A stretch of 49,320 nucleotides of DNA from Acidocella sp. (GTDB taxonomy: Bacteria; Pseudomonadota; Alphaproteobacteria; Acetobacterales; Acetobacteraceae): the NCBI GenBank assembly GCA_026224875.1, contig JAMFRU010000053.1, positions 1-49,320 on the forward strand. The letters are read 5' to 3'. The translations under genes were made by a program, and so were the position numbers. Each line of letters opens with the position of its first letter. Position 1 is the first letter of the stretch. The notes under the pieces are model-generated. The model was not told the origin of the DNA, made no database searches, and was given only the letters and a program-made list of their open reading frames with translations. Shown piece after piece: positions 41,559-49,320 of the stretch.

Positions 41559-41897
41559 AATGGCGGAAAGCCGGCTGACGTTATTGGATGTTTGTCCGGC
41601 GATATTGGATAGATGGCGTGACGGGATGGCATTCTAGGGCCGAACCAGCCCGGGTGTCTCCGAACGGTCAGTCGATGGGTAGGATGGCGCTAGCCATCAA
41701 CGGGGCCGGGATGTGGAAGGCGTCGGTTTTGCGTTGCTCTGGCCATCCTTGCTGCCTCGTGTGAGCATCAGATCAAGCGCGGGGAAAGTGACGGGGAACC
41801 GGTTTGCCAGACATACCAAGCTGGCCACAAACAGAGGGCGCTCCCCTTTTACTTATAGCTGTATCGAAGCAAAGGAAGGTTCGGCTATATTAACTGC
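41559..41897. other. Intergenic region between ilvN and the orphan gene
   Basis: No supportable gene. The frame at 41713-41922 has no ribosome site. A purine-rich AAAGGAAGG at 41871-41879 is 18 nt before ATG 41898, too far to act well. The sequence shifts from GC-rich to AT-richer along it, marking the left border of the accessory insert. Confidence 0.4.
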
Positions 41898-43670
41898 ATG
41901 GATAAGACTTGGTTTGAAATGAAGGACATCCGCAAAAGACGCATCTCCGATGCTGTCTGGATTCCGCTTCGCGTGTCCGAGCGCATAACTCACGAAGGTT
42001 CTTATGGATATGTGGGTTACAAGGACGAGTTTTTGGGCGTCGGCAGCGTTGTCTTCCCCATAGACCACCGTGAAAAGGCCAAATCTCTCCGCTGGCCCGA
42101 TATAGGAATTGGGCACAGCCAACGCGTCTGGGCTACTAGCGAATACTATAAGCCCGTGGACGTTTATCAATATGAGGATGAGGTTGATCTTGGCATTGAC
42201 CTCGTACTTGTTCAGACTTTCAATGCCGATGAGCTAAATGTATGGCATCTTAATCAAGACCTTGTTTTCGCGTTGGGTCTTATGCGCGAAGGCGACGAAT
42301 GGGTTTGTCCTGACGAAGATTACTGCGTGGTGGCAAAACTTCGCAAGGATAGCGGAAATAGTCCAGTTTCTCTTGAGATTCGTAATGAGTATCTTCGTGA
42401 TTATCTCTGCGCCAGAAATATGTTCTTGCGTATTTCGCTGTATCGTAGCCGCACGGTAATAGTTGAAGATCCTGCAGAGGCTGGATCTTCGGAAGAAATA
42501 AAGTTCGAGAACGACAACGATAGATTCGAGCTTCGAGTTATACCTCTTGTTGAAGGTGGAGGTTTCGGAAGCGGCAGTTATGCCGTGTTCAACATGAGCC
42601 GTACTGACGTCGATCCAGACGAGGACGTGCCTCTCCCAGGACCAGAAACCGCTTCAAATACAGCTCATCAGTCGTGGACGGGTGAGGGTAAGGGGCGCCA
42701 GGTTTATTGTGTCAGTGGCGAGCTGTGGCGCGATGAAGAAATCGATCCAAGCAAGCAAAGTCCGCGTGTTCGGCGAGACAGCGTCGCCACAGGTATTCAC
42801 TATATCGTAGATGCCGTTGGTACGCGCCTCTCAAGTGAAGACCTGGAAGACGAACGCAACCCGCGATGGCTTTGGTTTCGTCCCGACCTTGTTCCCGCAC
42901 TCATGAAGCATCGCGGCGGCAGCTTGCGGTGGTATACTCAAGAGACCGGTGGCGTCGCGTGTTCTCCGAACGACTCGACCCATTTCGGGATTAATGCATC
43001 AGGATTGATTACAGTCTACGCCTACGATATTGCAAAGCTGCCGCTGTGGCAGCAAAGAATCTGGGCGGGCTACAACGTGGCGCCAGAGGGTGGGGTATCG
43101 AAAGAGCTTTTGTCGGCCCAAATGGCAACAAAGGTCGCGGAAACCAATGCTCCAGAAGAAATTTTGTCCAAAATTTTAAATAGATTGGACAAGGTTTTTC
43201 ATGAAGGCATAGGGACTGCTTTATTTCGGCCCCACACGGCAACGGCAGAGCTACTCAAATCTATAAGTAGATTTCGCGCACTTGAACCGAGCGGAGTATT
43301 TGCGCTAGCCAAGGATTTAATGCGGTTATTGGCTGATCGCATTGACGCCGCCGCAATTCAAAAAATGCTTCCGTCCTCGAAAGGCGAAAATCTAGGATCA
43401 CTGAAGTCTTTAGAGAAATACCTTGCGACGATGATCGCACCTGAGAAAGCAAGACTGGTCATGGGGCCTTTAGCCGGTGCTTATGATTTACGTGTTGCCG
43501 ACGCTCATTTGCCGTCGAAAGAACTCAACGCATCATTTAAACTCGTCCGCGTCGATCCAAACGCGTCTCTGCTTGAGCAGGGGTTTTGGCTGATCGCCTC
43601 TGTCGTGTCTTCGTTAATCAATATTTATGAGATCGTGATAGAGGCTCAAAAGAAACATAATACCGATTGA
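41898..43670 (+). CDS. Orphan protein of 590 aa, unknown function
   Basis: A large soluble protein I do not recognise. Codon use and GC are clearly below those of the neighbours. The N-terminal part (about 1-215) is rich in beta-type segments with RVSERITHEGSYGYVGYKDE and a DVYQYEDEVDLGIDLVLVQT stretch. The middle has VYCVSGELWRDEEIDPSKQS and RWLWFRPDLVPALMKHRGGS, then ACSPNDSTHFGINASGLITV. The C-terminal part (about 385-560) is helical (LPLWQQRIWAGYNVAPEGGV, LLKSISRFRALEPSG). There is no signal peptide and no clear nucleotide-binding or nuclease motif. Sitting alone beside a toxin-antitoxin pair in an insert between ilvN and ilvC, it could be a defence or stress gene, but that is speculation. 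Confidence 0.75.
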   Translation: MDKTWFEMKDIRKRRISDAVWIPLRVSERITHEGSYGYVGYKDEFLGVGSVVFPIDHREKAKSLRWPDIGIGHSQRVWATSEYYKPVDVYQYEDEVDLGIDLVLVQTFNADELNVWHLNQDLVFALGLMREGDEWVCPDEDYCVVAKLRKDSGNSPVSLEIRNEYLRDYLCARNMFLRISLYRSRTVIVEDPAEAGSSEEIKFENDNDRFELRVIPLVEGGGFGSGSYAVFNMSRTDVDPDEDVPLPGPETASNTAHQSWTGEGKGRQVYCVSGELWRDEEIDPSKQSPRVRRDSVATGIHYIVDAVGTRLSSEDLEDERNPRWLWFRPDLVPALMKHRGGSLRWYTQETGGVACSPNDSTHFGINASGLITVYAYDIAKLPLWQQRIWAGYNVAPEGGVSKELLSAQMATKVAETNAPEEILSKILNRLDKVFHEGIGTALFRPHTATAELLKSISRFRALEPSGVFALAKDLMRLLADRIDAAAIQKMLPSSKGENLGSLKSLEKYLATMIAPEKARLVMGPLAGAYDLRVADAHLPSKELNASFKLVRVDPNASLLEQGFWLIASVVSSLINIYEIVIEAQKKHNTD

Positions 43671-43787
43671 AGCATGCCGATGAGTGCAGCGAACCGAAAA
43701 CCATCGATTGTTCATGGAAGTGGCCATAGCCCGTGTGAGTAGCTAGTCGTAGATGTCCCACCTACGCGGGGCATGACGGAGGAGGGA

Positions 43788-44176
43788 TCAAGGCCCGTTA
43801 ACCACCCTCTCCCTCAACCACCCAGCAAGCTCCTCCTCGCCGACAACACCTGCCGCGAGCCCCTCAATAATCCGCACGGCTTCCATTTTATCGAATGCCA
43901 GCTGCACGCCGTTATCTGCCAAGAACAGTCGGGCCGCGATCCAGGCGGTGCGTTTGTTCCCGTCAATAAAACCCATGTTGCGGGCTAGCCCGAAAGCATA
44001 GGCGGCGGCCAGCGCCGTGGAGTCCGCATCTTTATACAGGGCAAGATTGCGCGGTCGGGCGAGGGCGGATTCGATAGCGCCTTGGTCGCGCACCCCTGCT
44101 GCGCCGCCATGTTCGGCTAATTGCTGGTCGTGGATGGCGTGGATCAGCGGGGCAGCGATCCACCGCCACGGCGGGC

Positions 44177-44180
<4 letters not shown>
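43788..44180 (-). CDS. Doc-type Fic toxin with altered catalytic motif
   Basis: A 130-residue Doc (death-on-curing) protein; phage P1 Doc phosphorylates EF-Tu. The Fic core reads ARNMGFIDGNKRTAWIAARL, where Doc/Fic proteins have H-x-F-x-D/E-G-N-x-R. Here the catalytic His position is Met69, while Phe71, Asp73, Gly74, Asn75 and Arg77 are kept. This could make it inactive or alter the reaction. The helix before it (ALARPRNLALYKDADSTALA) is Doc-like. It starts with ATGA overlap to the antitoxin stop (44177-44180). Confidence 0.88.
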
Positions 44181-46071
<1,891 letters not shown>

Positions 46072-46094
46072 CGGGGTGTTTTCGAGGAAAAAGG

Positions 46095-46267
46095 CCAGGG
46101 CTCTGCCCTGGACCCACCAAGGGCCATTGGCCCTTGGATCCCATGACTTAAGGGTTTGAAAGGGGCCTGCCATCCAGCCTTTCCAGAGGCAAGGGCCGGC
46201 CCCTTTCAACCCTTAAAGCTATCGGGGGTCTGGGGCCTCAGGCCCCAGCGGGTCGAGGGCAGAGCCC
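46095..46267. repeat. Large cruciform-type palindromic repeat, ~170 bp
   Basis: Outer arms GGGCTCTGCCCTGGACCC (46098-46115) and 46250-46267 pair at 17 of 18 positions. Inside are CCAGGGC/GCCCTGG (46095-46101, 46105-46111), CCAAGGGCC/GGCCCTTGG (46117-46125, 46129-46137), a 19-bp stem with one bulge (46148-46167 with 46198-46216) and CTGGGGCC/GGCCCCAG (46230-46237, 46241-46248). It has no coding content and lies between convergent genes. Elements of this look are dispersed in Acetobacteraceae genomes; here it may also terminate transcription in both directions. Confidence 0.8.
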
Positions 46268-46277
46268 CGCCTTTTGT

Positions 46278-47492
46278 TTACGCCACGATCCCGAGCGCCC
46301 GGAGGCCGTCGATTTGGGTTTGGGTTAGGCCGAGGCCAGTGCGGAGGATTTCGTTGGTGTGTTGGCCAAGGATTGGCGGGGCTGTTGGGGTTGGTTGGGG
46401 GCTGCCTGGGAATTTTATGGGGCGGCTGGTTATGGGGATTTTGCCTAAGGTGGCGTGCTCGGTTTCTACTACCATTTCGCGGGCTATTGCTTGAGGCTGG
46501 GAGAGGGCTTCTAGGATGCCGAGGATGGGGGCGTGGGGGACTTCGTATTTGGAGAATAGTTCGACCAGCATTTGCACATTGCGCTGGCTGGTGAAGGCGG
46601 AGATGATTTCGTTGACCTGAAGGCGGTTGTCGCGGCGTTTTTGGATGATGTTGAAGCGCGGGTCTTCGGTGAGGTCTGGCCGGCCGATGGCTTCGCAGAT
46701 GCGCTTCCAGAAACCGTTGGTGAGGCAGGCGACGATGATGGAGCCGTCCAGTGCCGGGAAGATGCCGTAGGGGACGAGGTTGGGGTGTTCGGAGCCTTGC
46801 GGGAGCGGGTCTTTTTCGGTGAACCAGGCGAGTTGGGGTAGGTAGGCTAGCATGTTGATCATGCCGTCCATGAGGCTGACATCGATGAGGCGGCCGCGGC
46901 CGGTGACGCTGCGCTCGTACAAGGCCGCGAGGATGCCCATGGGGCCGTTGACGCCGCCGACGAGGTCGCCGAGCGGGATGCCGAGTTTAGTGGGCGCGCG
47001 GCCGGCTTCGCCGTTTACGCTCAGGGCACCCGACATGGCTTGCAGCACGATGTCGAACGAGGGACGATCGCGCAGGGGGCCGGTCATGCCGTAGCCGGAG
47101 ATGGCGCAGTAGATGAGGCGCGGGTTGATGGCGGAGAGGGCTTCATAGCCGAGGCCCAGGCGGTCCATGACGCCGGGGCGGTAGTTTTCGATCAGCACAT
47201 CGCATTGGGCGGCGAGGTCTTTGACCAGCGCCACGCCCTCGGCGGATTTAAGATCGATGACGATGCTCTTTTTGCCGCGGTTTATGGCGAGGAAGTAGTG
47301 GCTTTCCTTGTCGCGGAAGGGGGGGAACAGACGTGTGTCATCGCCGTCACCCGGCGGTTCGAGCTTCCATACCTCGGCGCCGAGATCGGCCAAAGCGAGC
47401 GATGCGGCGGGGCCTGCCAGCACGCGCGTAAAATCGAGAACGCGGATGCCCTGCAGCGGTCCAGCCCAGTCAGCAGCGACAGTCTCAGTCAT
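46278..47492 (-). CDS. Family III CoA-transferase (CaiB/BaiF)
   Basis: A 404-residue CoA-transferase of the formyl-CoA/carnitine type. GIRVLDFTRVLAGPAASLAL near the N-terminus, VEVWKLEPPG-like AEVWKLEPPGDGDDTR, AINRGKKSIVIDLKS and the IDVSLMDGMINMLAYLPQ segment, whose Asp is the expected acyl-accepting residue, are visible. It moves CoA between carboxylic acids; the substrate cannot be told. MTETVAADWAG at 47492 is preferred over a TTG ten codons upstream. It is divergent from the threonine dehydratase gene. Confidence 0.93.
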   Translation of the reverse strand: MTETVAADWAGPLQGIRVLDFTRVLAGPAASLALADLGAEVWKLEPPGDGDDTRLFPPFRDKESHYFLAINRGKKSIVIDLKSAEGVALVKDLAAQCDVLIENYRPGVMDRLGLGYEALSAINPRLIYCAISGYGMTGPLRDRPSFDIVLQAMSGALSVNGEAGRAPTKLGIPLGDLVGGVNGPMGILAALYERSVTGRGRLIDVSLMDGMINMLAYLPQLAWFTEKDPLPQGSEHPNLVPYGIFPALDGSIIVACLTNGFWKRICEAIGRPDLTEDPRFNIIQKRRDNRLQVNEIISAFTSQRNVQMLVELFSKYEVPHAPILGILEALSQPQAIAREMVVETEHATLGKIPITSRPIKFPGSPQPTPTAPPILGQHTNEILRTGLGLTQTQIDGLRALGIVA

Positions 47493-47588
47493 TGAACGCG
47501 CAATCCCCAAATTTTCTTTCAACCCGTATAGTACTTGCAGCCCCTACGGTAAAAGGCCGCAGGTTCAGGCCAGAAGTGTGAGGATGAA

Positions 47589-48575
47589 ATGCCCAGTATG
47601 TTTGCGATCAATGCCGATGACGTGCGCAGTGCCGCGAGGATGCTTTCTGGTATCGCCGTGCGCACACCTTTGCTGGAATACGCGGTTTTGAATGAACTTG
47701 CGGGCCGGCGTGTGTTGGTGAAATTCGAAGGCGCGCAGCACACGGGGTCATTCAAATTTCGCGGGGCGTATAATCGGTTGGCGCGGATCGAGGAGGCAGC
47801 CCGCGCCGGCGGGGTGGTCGCATGGTCGTCGGGCAACCATGCGCAGGGTGTCGCGGCGGCGGCAAGGCTGCTGGGCATGCGGGCCACCATCGTCATGCCG
47901 TCCGACGCGCCTGCCATCAAGAAGGAAAATACGGAAGCATTGGGCGCGGAAATCGTGCTGTATGACCGGCAGACCGAATCCCGGGAAGACATCTCGGCGG
48001 CACTGGCGGCGAGACTGGGCGCGACATTGGTGCCGCCGTTCAACGATCCATTCGTTATCGCGGGGCAAGGGACAGTCGGGTTGGAGATTTTGCAGCAGGC
48101 GGAGGCGGCTGGGGCGGGGCTGGGGCAGGTTCTGGTGTGCTGCGGCGGCGGCGGGCTTACGGCCGGGGTTGCAACCGCCATCAAGGATGCGGATCCGTCG
48201 ATCGATGTTTATAGCGTCGAGCCCTCGGCCTATGATGACACGGCGCGGTCGCTGGTCAGCGGCCGGAACGAGACGGTGGCGGCGGGCGCTTACTCCATCT
48301 GCGATGCGCTGCTGACCCCTAGCCCCGGTGAAATGACATTTCCCATCAACCAGGCACTGCTCTCTGGCGGTCTGGCGGTGACCGACGAGCAGGTGAAGGG
48401 GGCGATGCGTTTTGCCTTCGAAAAGCTCAAGCTTGTGGTTGAGCCGGGCGGTGCCGTCGCTCTGGCGGCGGTGCTGTATAGCCTCGCTCCTAGAACTGAG
48501 CGCGCAACTTCCGTGGTTGTGTCAGGTAGCAATGTTGACCCCGAACTCTATGCGTCGATTATCTCCTGGCGTTGA
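47589..48575 (+). CDS. Threonine/serine dehydratase (PLP, fold type II)
   Basis: A 328-residue enzyme deaminating threonine to 2-oxobutyrate (isoleucine precursor) or serine to pyruvate. PLP lysine 56 is in TGSFKFRGAYN, the phosphate-binding CCGGGGLTAGVA lies near 180, and SSGNHAQGVAAAARLLG binds the substrate. There is no C-terminal ACT-like regulatory domain, so it is the short catabolic type (TdcB or serine racemase-like) rather than biosynthetic IlvA. GAGGATGAA precedes the ATG. With ilvBN and ilvC nearby it could feed isoleucine synthesis, but catabolism is equally possible. Confidence 0.92.
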   Translation: MPSMFAINADDVRSAARMLSGIAVRTPLLEYAVLNELAGRRVLVKFEGAQHTGSFKFRGAYNRLARIEEAARAGGVVAWSSGNHAQGVAAAARLLGMRATIVMPSDAPAIKKENTEALGAEIVLYDRQTESREDISAALAARLGATLVPPFNDPFVIAGQGTVGLEILQQAEAAGAGLGQVLVCCGGGGLTAGVATAIKDADPSIDVYSVEPSAYDDTARSLVSGRNETVAAGAYSICDALLTPSPGEMTFPINQALLSGGLAVTDEQVKGAMRFAFEKLKLVVEPGGAVALAAVLYSLAPRTERATSVVVSGSNVDPELYASIISWR

Positions 48576-48587
48576 AAAGCGGCCCTC

Positions 48588-49208
48588 TTACATCGCAACT
48601 TCGCGGAAGACCTCGCCGATCTTTTTGCCGTCTTCGAAATAGCCGAGGCCGTAATCGCCTTTGATGGTGGTGCGCTGGGTTTGGCGTTCCCATTTGGGGT
48701 CGCAGCCTTCGACGGCGTGCAGCATGCGCCAGTTGTCCCAGATTAGCAGGTCTGTGGGTTTCCAGTCGTGCCAGTAGGAAACCTGGTCCGCCTTGCGGTT
48801 GAGTTCCTGGCAGACTTCCTCGAACAAAGCTTCGCCTTCGGCGTCTTCATGGTGTTCCAGGCCGACTGACATCCAGGGGCCGACGTGCAGGACTTTATTG
48901 CCGTCTCTGCGGGTCCATACGGCGGGGTGCATGGCGCGCGGGAAGATGCGGGATTCCTCTACGGTTTTCATCTCGAAATCCTGGTCGCCAAAGCTTTTGA
49001 AATTACGGCCGAAGCGCATTTTGGTGAGGCGCGTGTCCAGCGTGTAAATCACGTTCAGCTTCTCGATTTTCGCGCGCAGTTCGGGCGAGAAATTCTTGTA
49101 TATCTGGATGCCGTCGGAAAAACCTGTACGGCTGCCTTCGCCTTTGGGGGCGTTGATGACGGCGCGCAGCACACCGGCGCGGTTCAGCTCGTTGTTATAC
49201 CAGTCATC
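48588..49208 (-). pseudogene. TauD/TfdA-family dioxygenase, N-terminus removed by IS630
   Basis: The frame reads WYNNELNRAGVLRAVINAPK through to the end of a Fe(II)/2-oxoglutarate dioxygenase. Present are the distal His in LIWDNWRMLHAVEG and the 2-oxoglutarate Arg in QRTTIKGDYG. The first half, including the HxD iron ligands, is missing. The in-frame stop immediately upstream is the TAA of an IS630-type transposase on the same strand and in the same frame. A start of its own (GTG at 49172) would give only 194 residues, so the enzyme is almost surely inactive. Intact relatives have about 280-300 residues. Confidence 0.85.
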
Positions 49209-49320
49209 TTAGCCTCTGACACACGCCCATCCCCTTGTTCCGATTGAAATGATTCTGGCTGGGTCGTTGACCAAGAAGAGCCATGCCTGTTTGCAAGCTT
49301 CGAGCATTGCCTCGTAGCTA
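49209..49320 (-). pseudogene. IS630-family transposase, C-terminal part, running off the window
   Basis: On the reverse strand, from the window edge to TAA (49209-49211), the translation begins SYEAMLEACKQAWLFLVNDP, continues ARIISIGTRGWACVRG, and stops. This is the IS630 tail pattern and differs from the fragment at 1-115, so two different copies flank the window. After the stop come ATGA and CTGGTATA, the same end sequence as on the left. The remaining transposase lies beyond the window. Confidence 0.85.

Overview
The window reads as chromosomal DNA of a GC-rich alphaproteobacterium, most likely an acidophilic member of the Acetobacteraceae (Rhodospirillales). The reasons are the strong C/G third-position bias of the core genes, the RamB/ScfR-type regulator, the trxB-lysR pair, DUF1489, and the GC-rich palindromic repeats. 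The family call is inference; no rRNA or tRNA gene is present to anchor it. Both ends of the window are C-terminal pieces of two different IS630-type transposases, pointing in opposite directions.

Layout. 1-9.2 kb: IS630 remnant, aat with a coupled secreted protein, small orphan genes, a short-chain fatty acyl regulator, a diguanylate cyclase, a strong candidate for a structured small RNA, lysR-trxB, a metallo-beta-lactamase-fold hydrolase and tlyA. 9.2-10.6 kb: an AT-richer insert bounded by imperfect inverted repeats. 10.6-17.8 kb: EamA exporter, DUF1127 and MocR regulator, then a small catabolic-looking cluster (DUF3237, MarR/GbsR-like regulator, two SDRs, LLM oxidoreductase, SnoaL-like protein, FUSC-like protein) with two copies of one palindromic operator. 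17.8-19.3 kb: a complete threonine attenuator (promoter, leader peptide with seven consecutive Thr codons, antiterminator/terminator) in front of a shortened threonyl-tRNA synthetase; this is the most striking system in the window.

19.4-29.2 kb: MFS transporter, a MITE-like element, and a reverse-strand run hemW-thrC-M16 protease-pmbA-phosphatase-cupin, followed by three small envelope proteins. 29.4-39.2 kb: ABC-2 transporter with a histidine phosphatase, SYLF lipoprotein-like protein, SMP-30, LysR/aldo-keto reductase pair, a dead alcohol dehydrogenase fragment, DUF1835 protein, frmA-serB, and miaA. 39.2-46 kb: ilvB-ilvN, then an AT-rich insert of about 3 kb (an orphan 590-residue protein and a Doc/AbrB toxin-antitoxin pair), then ilvC and DUF1489. 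46-49.3 kb: a 170-bp cruciform repeat, a family III CoA-transferase, a threonine dehydratase and a TauD dioxygenase gene cut off by an IS630 insertion.

Functional threads: threonine and branched-chain amino acid metabolism recurs (thrC, thrS-like gene with its Thr-sensing leader, threonine dehydratase, ilvBN, ilvC), although these genes are not one operon. Detoxification and redox genes (trxB, frmA, SDRs, aldo-keto reductase) form a second thread. Accessory inserts carry lower GC and unknown genes.
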